Program-made: the position numbers and the translations under genes | Shown here: one piece after another, positions 1 through 9,512 of the stretch | How the letters are laid out: every line of letters starts with the position of its first letter | How positions within the stretch are numbered: the first letter of the stretch is position 1 | Source of the DNA: an uncultured Coriobacteriaceae bacterium | GTDB taxonomy: Bacteria > Actinomycetota > Coriobacteriia > Coriobacteriales > Atopobiaceae | Assembly: GCA_902782635.1 (NCBI GenBank) | Contig: CACZNT010000156.1 | Coordinates: 1-56,996, forward strand | DNA: 56,996 nt | Direction: 5' to 3' | Notes under the pieces: generated by a model | Seen by the model: the letters and a program-made list of their open reading frames with translations, nothing else | What the model was told of the DNA's origin: nothing | Databases searched by the model: none

Positions 1-1
1 C

Positions 2-945
<944 letters not shown>

Positions 946-949
<4 letters not shown>

Positions 950-2178
950 GCGGCCTCGGCCATCTGCCCCTCGGCATACGACGTCTCGCGCGCATTGGCG
1001 CCGGTGCGGTCGGGGTGATCCCAGGTCCAGCTCTCGTCGCGCTCGACGCCCGCGCCGTAGATGGTGGTCCAGTCGTCGGCCATCGACACCGGGACCCAGC
1101 CCTGCTCCTCGCAGAGCTTCCGCGACTCGGCGGCCTTCTCGGGATTCCCGTACTCGCGCTCGACATCGTCGGCCAGCACGAAGAGCGCCAGGGGCTCGTA
1201 CTCGGAGTTGGCGAGCGCGTAGTTGAGCATGGCCGCGTCGCTCGTCGAATTGCCCAGGGCGATCACCGGCTGCACGCCGATCTCGCGGGCGATGGCAGTC
1301 ACCTTGTTCATCTTGAGGTCCTTGATGATGGCCTCGCCGCCGAAGATCAGCTCGTCGCTGCCCTCCCAGGTGTAGTAGAGCCCCTCCTCGTCACCCTGCC
1401 CGGTGGCGACCATCGTGTTGTCCGAGCCGATGATCTGCGACGGCGGGATGTCGATCATGCCGTCGACGATGGCGCGGATGACGGTGCGGTCGGAGCCGGT
1501 GACGACGTAGAAGGTGAAGTCGTTGGCGATGAGATAATCGACCACCTCGAGCATGGGCGCGTAATAGGCCTCGTCGCGGTTGAGGTTGGTGAAGCGCGGC
1601 GACGCCTCCTGGCCGAAGGCGATCGCGTAGTCCCAGAGCTCGTCGGGGGTCATGCCCCCATAGGCGCCGGCCGCCATGCGCGCCTGCTTCTCCATGCCAT
1701 CCTTCTGGTAGACGCCGGTGCGCTCGGTCTCCTCAATCTCGAGCGCGATGGCAACCTGCTCGGGCGTGGGCTCGTAGCTGCTGTCGTAGAGGACGCGATG
1801 CACGGAGAGCGCCCAGTCGAAGTAGGTGGGGTTGAGCTCGCCGAAAAGCGTGCCGTCGAAGTCGGAGACGACGATGCGGTCCTCGGGCGGAATGAAATTG
1901 GGGCTGGACTCGTCCGTCACGTCCTCCACGTATGCCACGAGCTTGGCCAGGGGCTCGGAGCCCTCGACCCAGCTGGGAAACTCCGGGGCAGGTGCCTCCT
2001 CCGCCGGCTCCTCGGCCGCAGGCGTCTCGGCCTGCTCGGCCTCTGCAGCCTGCTCGGCCTGCTGACCCTCGGCTGCCTCCTGCTGCGCGCGGTTCTGGGC
2101 ACAGCCCACAAGGGCAAGCGCCAGAAGCGCGGCGAGCAGCGTCGTCATCATCGTCTTCGCAATCCTCATGTTCGTCAT
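946..2178 (-). CDS. HAD-superfamily phosphatase lipoprotein
   Basis: Predicted secreted lipoprotein of 410 residues. A signal peptide (about residues 1-25) ends in a lipobox, LVGC, with Cys26 as the lipid anchor. An Ala/Glu/Pro-rich linker (about 28-68) follows, as is usual for tethering on the outer face of a Gram-positive membrane. The catalytic motif is SDFDGT at about residues 105-110 (Asp106 nucleophile, Asp108 acid/base). Later motifs are VVTGSD and ALGNSTSDAAM. The fold resembles phosphoserine phosphatase-like HAD enzymes acting on small phosphate esters; the substrate is unknown. The start is supported by GAGAGG five bases upstream. It converges on the ABC exporter and diverges from the next gene. 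Confidence 0.85.
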
Positions 2179-2359
2179 CGTTGCCTCTCGTCATCTCGTC
2201 TTGCCGGCACTCCCCCGCCCACTGCCGAGGACCGACGCCTTTGCCATGATGATTATAGGCCTCGCCTTAGCAGACCGTCTTGTGCCCGACACCGCCGTTT
2301 GCAAAGCATGCGACTGCACGCAAGAATGGGACTCGAGCAAACGGGCGCAAGGGGGAAAC

Positions 2360-3130
2360 GTGATCAAGGCAGCATTCTTCGATGTTGACGGCACGCTGCT
2401 GTCGCATGCCACCCATGGCGTGCCCGAGAGCACGCGGGCTGCCCTGCGCAGGCTGCGGGAGCGTGGCGTGACCGTCAACCTCGCCACCGGGCGCCATGCG
2501 CAGGAGCTCGCCTCGATTCCGCCGCTGGGAATCGACTTCGACGCCAAGCTCCTCCAAGGAGGGCAGATCTGCGTGACGGGCGTCGACGAGCCCATCTTCG
2601 ACGTGCCGCTGAAGGACGAGCTCGCACAGGCGCTCGTCCGCGTGTTCGAGCGCGACGAGTTTGCCCTGCAGCTCGTGGAGTACGACCGCTGCTACATAAA
2701 CCACGTCGACGAGCGCGTTCGCGGCGTGTTTGCCGACATCTCCTCGCCGGCTCCCCCCACGGGCTCGTACGACGGAGCGCCGCTCTACATGGGCGTGGCC
2801 ATCGTCACTGCCGAGGAAGAGGCGCGCATGGCCGAGGAGCTGCCCGCCTGCCACATCACGCGCTGGCACGACGGGGCCATCGACGTGGTGGACGTCGGCT
2901 TCGACAAGGGCGTGGGCGTCGCGATGTTCTGCGAGATGATGGGCATCGCGCAGGAGGAGACGATCGCGTTCGGCGATTCGGAGAACGATCGCGAGATGCT
3001 CGAGTGGTGCGGCATCGGCGTGGCGATGGGAAACTCGGATGAGGGGACCAAGGCCGTCGCCGACTACGTGGCGCCCGACATCGACGACGATGGCATCGCC
3101 CGCGCGCTTGCCGACCTCGGCCTCATCTAG
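2360..3130 (+). CDS. Cof-type HAD-IIB hydrolase
   Basis: Cytosolic sugar-phosphatase-like HAD hydrolase of 256 residues. The first motif FFDVDGTLL lies at the very N-terminus, motif II is NLATGR, a conserved Lys follows in the GFDKGVG stretch, and the last motif is FGDSENDREM, all typical of the Cof/YbjI group. The frame is open further upstream, but GTG at 2360 is preferred. It places the HAD motif within ten residues of the start, as in the family, and GGGGGA lies just upstream. Relatives dephosphorylate sugar phosphates or flavin/pyridoxal phosphates; the substrate here is not known. It appears to be the last chromosomal-type gene before the accessory island. Confidence 0.88.
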   Translation: MIKAAFFDVDGTLLSHATHGVPESTRAALRRLRERGVTVNLATGRHAQELASIPPLGIDFDAKLLQGGQICVTGVDEPIFDVPLKDELAQALVRVFERDEFALQLVEYDRCYINHVDERVRGVFADISSPAPPTGSYDGAPLYMGVAIVTAEEEARMAEELPACHITRWHDGAIDVVDVGFDKGVGVAMFCEMMGIAQEETIAFGDSENDREMLEWCGIGVAMGNSDEGTKAVADYVAPDIDDDGIARALADLGLI

Positions 3131-3164
3131 CTCAACAACCCCGCCCGACGAGGGGCATGACAAA

Positions 3165-4103
3165 TCATTTGGCGGAGACGGCAATCTTCTCTCCGTCGGG
3201 GCGAACGCGGACCGAGATGCCCTCGACATCGGCGAGGAGCTTGTCCATCCTCGTGTAGCCGAGCGCGCGGATGGACTGCCCGGGATAGCGCTCGTTGATC
3301 TCGGCGCCTATCTCCGGGAGGGTGTGGCCGCGCTTGCCGGCAGCGGCAACGAACTCCTGGATGAGGGTGAACACCTGCTCGGTGCGGCTCTTGGAATCCG
3401 TGAGCGCCACGAACATCGGGGCCTCGGGCGGGATGAGCTCGAATCGCCTGAAGCTGTTGAGGAACTTCGAGAACGCGCTGAAGCCAAACGAGCGCTCGTC
3501 GAAGTCGGGTCGCTGGTTTACCAGGGCGTCCTTGAGCTGGCTGATGTTCATCTTGCCGTCGGCGTCGGCATTGGCCAGCACGAGGTCGGAGACGGCGCGC
3601 TCGATCCCATCGCGGTCGGCCTCCGCGAAGTCGCCCTTGCCAGACGCCTGCTCGCCGTCGCCCACGAGGTTCTCGATGAAGATGAACTTCGAGCAGGCGC
3701 GCGCGAGGGCGGAGTCGTCCTTCACCGTGTCGTGCATGCCGATGCCAATGACGTCCTTTCCGCTCTCGCGCAGGCGGATGACGAGCGCGGTGAAGTCGGA
3801 GTCGCTCGACACGATGCAGAAGGTGTCGGCGGCGCCGGCGTAGAGGGCGTCCATCGCGTCGATGATGAGCTTGATGTCGGCGGAGTTCTTGCCGCGCACG
3901 TTGCTCGCCTGGTAGATGGGCTGCATGGAGTAGCGCGCGACGATGTCCTGCCAATCGGCGTTGGGGATGGCCCAGTTGCGGTAGGCGCGGCGGTAGGTGA
4001 CCTCGCCGTACGTGCCCGTGAGCTCGTCCATGATGGCGGGGATGATCTTGGGCGATACGTTGTCCGCATCGATGAAGAGCGCGATCTTTGCTTGTTCGGC
4101 CAT
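3165..4103 (-). CDS. NYN-domain nuclease-like protein with OST-HTH/LOTUS tail
   Basis: A 312-residue protein. Residues ~1-150 form a NYN (LabA/DUF88, PIN-like) domain. The acidic positions expected for a metal-dependent RNase are visible: FIDADN near the N-terminus, SADIKLIIDAM in the middle, and SSDSDF. The C-terminal half contains an OST-HTH/LOTUS-like RNA-binding region (about 165-310), the usual partner of bacterial NYN domains. The start is set by AGGAGG eight bases upstream. Bacterial NYN/LOTUS proteins are believed to act on RNA and sometimes sit in defence neighbourhoods. It is first on the left edge of the minus-strand accessory block and ends 34 bp from the HAD gene. Confidence 0.83.
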   Translation of the reverse strand: MAEQAKIALFIDADNVSPKIIPAIMDELTGTYGEVTYRRAYRNWAIPNADWQDIVARYSMQPIYQASNVRGKNSADIKLIIDAMDALYAGAADTFCIVSSDSDFTALVIRLRESGKDVIGIGMHDTVKDDSALARACSKFIFIENLVGDGEQASGKGDFAEADRDGIERAVSDLVLANADADGKMNISQLKDALVNQRPDFDERSFGFSAFSKFLNSFRRFELIPPEAPMFVALTDSKSRTEQVFTLIQEFVAAAGKRGHTLPEIGAEINERYPGQSIRALGYTRMDKLLADVEGISVRVRPDGEKIAVSAK

Positions 4104-4116
4104 GGCTGGCCTCCTA

Positions 4117-5259
4117 TCACTTTCGCGGGGTCCCGTGGGACCGGCCGTCGAGTTCCTCTTGCTCCTGGGCAACATACCCAGAAACGTCGACCTGCTCATC
4201 CGGCTCGAGGAAATACCATGAATAGCGGCTCGGGCACCCTTTGGGACGCGCCCCATTCTTCGCGAAGGCGGATAGCGCCTTTGAGCTCGAATACCTGTTC
4301 TCCTCGATGAAGCCCCACAGGTTCTCCTCGATGAAGCTCCACAGGCCATCGATGTCTTTCAGGCGATACGCTTTGCCGAGGGAGACGACTTCGACATTGC
4401 CCTTGCCAACCGGTGGGTACTGTGCGAAGAACGCCACCCGGCTTCCATTCGATATCATCCGCAGCGATGCACCGCTCAGGGCGTTGATCCGCACGGGCAC
4501 GACGAATGGGCGATCCCCCGACGCGTCGAGTAGCTCCTGGGCCTGCTGGGATTCGAACTCCTCATCCTCGAGCGCGATCTCCTTGTGGCGCGCGAGAACC
4601 GTCGTTGCGAGGTCTATCGGGATGTCCCAAGCGCGCAGACTGGAATTCGTTCGTTTCGGCGTGGGATCCGTTCGTTCCGACGTGGAATTCGTTCGTTTCG
4701 GCGTGGGATCCGTTCGTTCCGACGTGGAATCCGTTAGTTCCGACGTGGGGTAGCCCCTGTCGAGCAGCCATTGGCTCGCCTCCACCCTGAGGTGATGCTC
4801 GATGCGCTCCTGCACTTTGCCACGCTCGTCCGACCCCTCGGCGAGACCCTCCCGCTCGATCATCAGCGCAGTGCTCTTCGCCGGGCGCGGCAGCTTGGGG
4901 AGCATGATTTCGAGCAAGGCCTCCAGCTGCTTGCGGGAGAGCAGTTCCGGCCCAGCCGAAAGCTCGGCCAAACGGGCACGGATTCTCCTGTTCCCCTTGA
5001 TATCCGAGCTGGCGACGTCACCCGCGTCCTTCATTATGTGCGGCGCGATCTCGCCGAGCTTGACCTTGGCGCTTCGCTGGATCGCAGACACGAGGGCGGC
5101 CTGCAGACCGAACGGGTCTTCATCGAGCAGGCGGCCGGCACATACGCGCAGGTCACGCTCGCTCTTGCCGCGAAGAAACTCGACGATCATCGACGAGCCA
5201 GCGTTTTTGCAATAGTCCTCGCGCAGCTCGTCGAGGATCTCCTCGCGAATCCCCTCCAC
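4117..5259 (-). CDS. Unknown protein with a central tandem heptapeptide repeat
   Basis: Unrecognised 380-residue protein. The N-terminal ~165 residues are highly charged and probably helical. A low-complexity linker of five seven-residue units (types TSERTDP and TPKRTNS) follows at about residues 172-206. The C-terminal ~170 residues look globular, with a basic stretch near KNGARPKGCPSRYSWYF. The gene starts 4 bp after the preceding gene ends, and the NYN gene follows after 13 bp, so it is probably co-transcribed with both. The linker is encoded by nearly perfect 21-bp DNA repeats, which could expand or contract without a frameshift. No function can be assigned. Confidence 0.7.
   Translation of the reverse strand: MEGIREEILDELREDYCKNAGSSMIVEFLRGKSERDLRVCAGRLLDEDPFGLQAALVSAIQRSAKVKLGEIAPHIMKDAGDVASSDIKGNRRIRARLAELSAGPELLSRKQLEALLEIMLPKLPRPAKSTALMIEREGLAEGSDERGKVQERIEHHLRVEASQWLLDRGYPTSELTDSTSERTDPTPKRTNSTSERTDPTPKRTNSSLRAWDIPIDLATTVLARHKEIALEDEEFESQQAQELLDASGDRPFVVPVRINALSGASLRMISNGSRVAFFAQYPPVGKGNVEVVSLGKAYRLKDIDGLWSFIEENLWGFIEENRYSSSKALSAFAKNGARPKGCPSRYSWYFLEPDEQVDVSGYVAQEQEELDGRSHGTPRK
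4640..4744 (-). repeat. Five tandem 21-bp coding repeats
   Basis: Five adjoining 21-bp units, alternating two variants (…ATTCGTTCGTTTCGGC and …ATCCGTTCGTTCCGAC as read on the plus strand), with partial copies on the right. Each unit encodes seven residues of the linker in the overlapping gene. The 42-bp pair is duplicated exactly, which points to recent slippage or unequal crossover. Confidence 0.95.
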
Positions 5260-5263
5260 GGCA

Positions 5264-6202
5264 CTACACCTCCCTCGAAGTCAGCTGCCCCTGGAGCCCC
5301 CGCAGGCGATGGTAGGTGGTGAAATAGGTCTCGTCGTCGAGCAAATGCGAGATGCCATGGCTTGCGAAGAGCATGTCGAAAGCGAAGCTCACGTCCTGGG
5401 CAAAGCTCTCGCGAAGGTCCATCCCCTCTCGCCAGGCCTCGGCAAAAGACTGGTAGCGCGCGAGAAGCTTGTCAGCGTCGGAGAAACCCTCCTTCCACAA
5501 CCTGCCCTCCTCCTCGACTCGCTCGAAGAAGGCCTCGTTCTCGGCCATGTCAATCCTCGCCCAGCGATCCTCCTCGGCCCATGCCTCGCGTTGCTCGTCG
5601 CTCGCATCCGCGTACTCCTGTGCTATGAGCTCCGCGAAGGTCTCGTCCGGCTCATGCTCGGCAACGCTGCCATCGGCGGAGAGCTCGCCCTCAAGAAGCC
5701 GCCTGAGCGCATCCATGTTCTGGAAGAAGCTCATGTCCGGCCCGACCTGCGCATAGACGTCATTGAGGATGAAGACCCCTTCCGGCGCATCATCCCCCAC
5801 GCTCGTGGGCTCTCCCACGTGTGCCGCCAGTCGTCTCACCTCGTCGACCGTTCCCTCGAAGTGCCAGGGGCAACTCCCCACGAGGCGCAGCGAGCAGTAG
5901 AGGAAGTCGGCAGCGGGGCCGGCATCGACATCCCAGTCGTAGGTGTACTCCCCATCGCGCTCCGTGGCCGCTTCGGCGAAGTCCCAATCGGAGCGATACA
6001 ACTCGTGTATGCCCCATGCCTGCGTGAGCTCCTCCACGAGCCCGTCCATCCGCTCCATGGAATACGCGCCGAAGGCGTCGGAGATGAGCGGGCGCACGGG
6101 GAGATTCCCGCCATCCAGTGCCGAGCGAAGGCGCGCCAGGCGCTCGGCGAGCTTGTCCCTGCGCAGTGCGAGCTTCTCGAGATCACGTGGACTCAGTCTC
6201 AT
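5264..6202 (-). CDS. Unknown acidic protein (312 aa)
   Basis: Unrecognised 312-residue, strongly acidic cytosolic protein with no signal peptide or membrane segment. The first ~40 residues are helical and basic (LEKLALRRDKLAERLARL). The middle is rich in Trp, Tyr and Asp, and the end is helical. Its start codon overlaps the stop of the upstream 681-residue gene in an ATGA arrangement, so the two are translationally coupled and probably work together. The next gene follows after 4 bp. Function unknown. Confidence 0.7.
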   Translation of the reverse strand: MRLSPRDLEKLALRRDKLAERLARLRSALDGGNLPVRPLISDAFGAYSMERMDGLVEELTQAWGIHELYRSDWDFAEAATERDGEYTYDWDVDAGPAADFLYCSLRLVGSCPWHFEGTVDEVRRLAAHVGEPTSVGDDAPEGVFILNDVYAQVGPDMSFFQNMDALRRLLEGELSADGSVAEHEPDETFAELIAQEYADASDEQREAWAEEDRWARIDMAENEAFFERVEEEGRLWKEGFSDADKLLARYQSFAEAWREGMDLRESFAQDVSFAFDMLFASHGISHLLDDETYFTTYHRLRGLQGQLTSREV

Positions 6203-8244
6203 GATTCCTCGCTTCCGTTGTTATTACTGCCTTCGATGGTAGCAGTTGAGTCGTCCTCAGCGCCTTCGCTCGCAGCACCATCGCTCCCGTCACCCACATC
6301 TCCAAAGGGATTGGCGCCTACGATCAAATCCGCCAGCGAGCTCGCGAGGTCTTCGCATTCCTCGGGGGCAGACCTCTCGGCAGCGAGCACGAGCTCGTCG
6401 ATGCCCGAGCGCAGCTCGTCAAGGTCGTCACGGTCGATGCCCCCGATCGAGAGGAAGATGTCGTCGCTTATGCCCGCCGCATCGCCCACCGTGTTGATGC
6501 CGACTTCGTAGAGCTTGTGGGCCAGGTGCCGCGAGACGACTTCGTGCACGTTGACCTGCGCCACGTCGCACGGGAGCTCATGCTCCCCCACGAGCAGGCG
6601 GAGGAGCGACTGCATACGCTTGCACCTCTCATCGCTCAACAGGTCTCGCACATCGCGAAACGGATCGTTCCAGTCCTGCAGGCGCCAACAGCTCCGCACG
6701 CCCACCGCGAGCCTGTCATAGTCGATGGACGAATCCTGGTCCTTCTCGCAACTCGGCACGGGAGGCCACACCCCACCATCGGTGACGCGATGGTAGAGAA
6801 TGTCCGTCGCCAAGCGGATGGCTTTATAGCGGTCGAATGCGGCGAACGCGACATCCGCGGCCCCCGGGAACCTCTCGCACAGCAGCGAGCGCATCTCGGC
6901 ATCACCCACGTCGAGGCCGCTCGTGAACACCCAAGGCGTGAGCGCGGTGGCTCCTACGTATTCGACGCCCTCCTCGTCACCCGGTCCGTGGTATCTCCGC
7001 CCAATCTCGTACGAAAGGGTTGACGGCATGTCGGATGAGGTGGTGACGAGGCGCACGGATACATCACCCACGATCAGCAGGTGTTTGATGAGGGGGTTCT
7101 CGTCGGGGATATCGAAGGTGAGGTATTCGTCGTAATCTCCACCCCCAATGTCGATCGTCCCATAACTCACCGGGACATTGAGACGCGGATCGCACAGGCA
7201 CTCGTAGTAGACCGCCTCGAGCTTCCCCATCCAGTCCGGATCCGCCACGATCAACTTATAGAAATCCTCGCGGCGAAGGTACCGACGCAAATCGCCCCAC
7301 GTCCCCGCACCCGATATGACTCGGCTGGTCAGTGCAAGGTCGTCGGGTTCGATGCGCAGGAGCGTGAAGCCCAGAGGCGCCTTCGGACGACGGGCCAGCA
7401 GGATGCGCAGGGAGCTCACCTTCATCAGGCGAACGCCCCCCGTACGCCGATTGCGAACCAGGTAACTCGCCTCCGGCGCACGACTTCCCAGCTCGCAGTA
7501 GAGCTCGGCTTGAGGGCAGCCAGGCGCGTTCTTGAGCCACCCCGCAATCTCGTGTGCATAGCCCAAGACGAGCTCTTCGACCAGATGCCACATCCTCACA
7601 GGATCCGGGCGCCACGACATGGGGAAGATATGGCTTTCGTCCCTGCCGAGCCCCGTCATCCTCTGCAGCCGGTTGACGCCCCTCAACACCTCTTCGAGCA
7701 CGGAGTGGCCTTCATCCGGGCATGGATAGTCGAAGTCCAGGAAGTGGCTCATGTCCTGCCCGTCGGCAAGCTTCAAGTCCAACTCCCCCTCGGCATCGAC
7801 GATGAAGGATGCATCCACCCCCTCATCGCCATCCTCGCAGGGCACGCTTCGAATGATCGGGAAGGGACGGGCGGGCGGATTGTCGTCCTCGCTCGTTCGC
7901 GGGAACGTGAGCTTCGAGTGGCTATTGCGATAGAGGTCGTATGTCGCGTCGAAGGGGGGTGTCAACAGGCTGAGCGCGGCGGCGAGCATGTCCTCCTCGG
8001 GAACGCGGGAGACGATGATGCCGCACGATGCGGAGAATATCCCCCGCTCCTCGAAGGGAGCCATCATGGCGCGAGCCTCCGATGCGGAAAGGGGGGCGTA
8101 CTCGGCCTTGATCCTGGACCAGTAGTGATGCGTGACCTCGATTCCCTGGTCTCGCATGACCTGTGCGAGATAGTACGCCTCCGGGGCGGGCATCACGAAT
8201 GGCCTCTCCTCTGCAAGCAGATTTGATTTGGTGAAATCAATCAT
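6199..8244 (-). CDS. Unknown large protein with a C-terminal helix-hairpin-helix (RNAP alpha-CTD-like) segment
   Basis: Unrecognised 681-residue protein. Most of it matches no family I know. Residues ~570-620 resemble the helix-hairpin-helix fold of the RNA polymerase alpha C-terminal domain: the pattern KLYEVGINTVGDAAGIS, then IGGIDRDDLDELRSGI. An acidic, Gly/Ser-rich tail follows (about 640-681). The start at 8244 is chosen for the AGAGAGG just upstream; the frame is open a further 26 codons. It couples by ATGA overlap to the 312-residue gene and lies downstream of a hairpin after the 91-residue gene. A DNA- or protein-binding role of the tail domain is inferred only. Confidence 0.68.
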   Translation of the reverse strand: MIDFTKSNLLAEERPFVMPAPEAYYLAQVMRDQGIEVTHHYWSRIKAEYAPLSASEARAMMAPFEERGIFSASCGIIVSRVPEEDMLAAALSLLTPPFDATYDLYRNSHSKLTFPRTSEDDNPPARPFPIIRSVPCEDGDEGVDASFIVDAEGELDLKLADGQDMSHFLDFDYPCPDEGHSVLEEVLRGVNRLQRMTGLGRDESHIFPMSWRPDPVRMWHLVEELVLGYAHEIAGWLKNAPGCPQAELYCELGSRAPEASYLVRNRRTGGVRLMKVSSLRILLARRPKAPLGFTLLRIEPDDLALTSRVISGAGTWGDLRRYLRREDFYKLIVADPDWMGKLEAVYYECLCDPRLNVPVSYGTIDIGGGDYDEYLTFDIPDENPLIKHLLIVGDVSVRLVTTSSDMPSTLSYEIGRRYHGPGDEEGVEYVGATALTPWVFTSGLDVGDAEMRSLLCERFPGAADVAFAAFDRYKAIRLATDILYHRVTDGGVWPPVPSCEKDQDSSIDYDRLAVGVRSCWRLQDWNDPFRDVRDLLSDERCKRMQSLLRLLVGEHELPCDVAQVNVHEVVSRHLAHKLYEVGINTVGDAAGISDDIFLSIGGIDRDDLDELRSGIDELVLAAERSAPEECEDLASSLADLIVGANPFGDVGDGSDGAASEGAEDDSTATIEGSNNNGSEES

Positions 8245-8322
8245 GTCGTTCCTCTCTGGATGAAGTAACTGAATTCGAGCGAGATCCCGCCGCGCTGCGT
8301 CGCGAATCCCCGACGAGGGCAA

Positions 8323-8346
8323 GGCGGGGCGCCGAAGCGCCCCGCC
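8323..8346 (-). terminator. GC-rich hairpin between the 91-aa and 681-aa genes
   Basis: Perfect 10-bp arms GGCGGGGCGC / GCGCCCCGCC around the tetraloop CGAA. No clear U-tract follows on the minus strand, so it may attenuate or stabilise rather than fully terminate transcription entering the 681-residue gene. Confidence 0.55.
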
Positions 8347-8353
8347 CCCCTCC

Positions 8354-8629
8354 TTAGCTCATGCAGTAACTGCTGAGCTCCTTACCCTCCTTGAGGGCGT
8401 AGCCGCCGATGTTGCGGCCCCTACGGTCGACCACCGTGCACTGGGCCTCACGCCCGCGCATCTGGTCGAGCTCCGCGAGCTCCCCCATGAACATCAGGGC
8501 GTCGTCATCCAGCGCGAAGCTGGCGACGAGGGAGCCGTTGCGAACCACGATGTAGTTCGCGAAGGCGTCCACCGCAGCGGCGACTGCGGCCTCGCGGGCG
8601 AGGGTCTTTCCGGGGTTCCTGTCGCTCAT
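8354..8629 (-). CDS. Small unknown protein (91 aa)
   Basis: Unrecognised 91-residue protein. It is helical at the N-terminus (REAAVAAAVDAFANYIVV), followed by what looks like a small beta-rich half ending in SSYCMS. It is preceded by a plausible AAGGGAG ribosome site. It is the first gene after the shared CAGTAA(N)3TACT-type element at 8706-8720, with 76 bases between, and it leads the block containing the 681-, 312- and 380-residue unknown proteins. No function can be assigned. Confidence 0.6.
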   Translation of the reverse strand: MSDRNPGKTLAREAAVAAAVDAFANYIVVRNGSLVASFALDDDALMFMGELAELDQMRGREAQCTVVDRRGRNIGGYALKEGKELSSYCMS

Positions 8630-8705
8630 GTGAGCTCCCTTCTGTCTTCCCGGTATCTCCGGGAACCGACTGACAAGAGGGAGTATGTGCCCGCGGTCAG
8701 GTTTA

Positions 8706-8720
8706 TAGTATTTATTACTG
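8706..8720 (-). promoter_or_regulatory. Shared island element, copy 1 (TAGTATTTATTACTG on plus strand)
   Basis: One of four nearly identical 15-bp AT-rich elements in intergenic DNA of this GC-rich island. Here the imperfect inverted repeat reads CAGTAATAAATACTA toward the 91-residue gene. It may be an operator or part of a promoter; the adjoining TACTATAAA could serve as a -10 region. Confidence 0.55.
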
Positions 8721-8746
8721 TTACTAGGAAAACTGGCAGGAAGCGG

Positions 8747-9499
8747 CTAGCGCCACTCCTCCTCGACATTGCCCGGAAGCGCCGCGCCCAGCGGCACCAC
8801 CATGTCGAATATCACGCCATGCGCCTCGTCGAGGCCCGTGTCCTTGTGATAGTGGCCCATGTACCAATAGTCGAAGCCCAGCTTGTCCTCCAGCATGTCG
8901 AGCCAGGCAGTGAGCCGGTTGGGCTGCGGGGCCGCGGAGGCCGCCGAGGGCCAGCGCGCGTGATACTGCATGCGCGAGCTCGCGCAGTGGGTGACCACGT
9001 AGTCCACCTTCCAGCCCACGCGCGCGAGGCTCTCCTCGCCATGCGCGAGCTCGTCCTCGTCCGGCAGCTCCTGAGGCCACCAGTCCCAGCCCTCCTGGCG
9101 CCATCGCCTGTCGACCACCGACTCAGCGCCGCCCATGCAGAAGACCCTCGATGATCCCGATTCGTTCGGGAGGTCGTAGACCTCACCTCGTTTCAGGTGG
9201 ATGAGGTGCGGGAAGTCTGGCAGGCGGGATGCGCGGCCGCCGAAGAACGACTCAGTGGCCAGCCCGTCGAGGAACGGATAGTGCTCGTGGTTTCCGTCGA
9301 TGAAGAGCGTCGTCCACAGACGGCTCTCGAGCCACGCGCAGTTCTCATCAGAGTAGTCGGCACCCGGCCAAGGAAGGCCGAAGTCCCCCGCGACGATCAG
9401 GTAGTCGTCACGCGTGAGCTCGTAGAGCTCTGGCGAGGCGTAGCGCTCGAGCTTCTCGGCGTAGCTGCCCCCATGGAGGTCGCCCGTGATGTAGATCAT
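8747..9499 (-). CDS. Calcineurin-like metallophosphoesterase
   Basis: A 250-residue member of the calcineurin-like phosphoesterase superfamily. Metal-binding motifs appear in order: ITGDLHGG at the N-terminus (Asp and His), VAGDFG (Asp), IDGNHEHY (the GNHE box), VVTHCAS (His) and YMGHYHKD (GHxH). Such enzymes hydrolyse phosphomonoesters or phosphodiesters with a two-metal centre; the substrate is not evident. GGGGAGGGG lies upstream of the chosen start, which puts the first metal ligand within ten residues of Met1. It follows the 237-residue gene by 13 bp and seems to be the last gene of the VirD4/ClpP transcription unit. Confidence 0.85.
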   Translation of the reverse strand: MIYITGDLHGGSYAEKLERYASPELYELTRDDYLIVAGDFGLPWPGADYSDENCAWLESRLWTTLFIDGNHEHYPFLDGLATESFFGGRASRLPDFPHLIHLKRGEVYDLPNESGSSRVFCMGGAESVVDRRWRQEGWDWWPQELPDEDELAHGEESLARVGWKVDYVVTHCASSRMQYHARWPSAASAAPQPNRLTAWLDMLEDKLGFDYWYMGHYHKDTGLDEAHGVIFDMVVPLGAALPGNVEEEWR

Positions 9500-9512
9500 C
9501 CGTCCCCTCCCC

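Noticed and set aside
4640-4744. CRISPR array
   Set aside because: Units are adjoining with no unique spacers, and they encode an in-frame peptide repeat.
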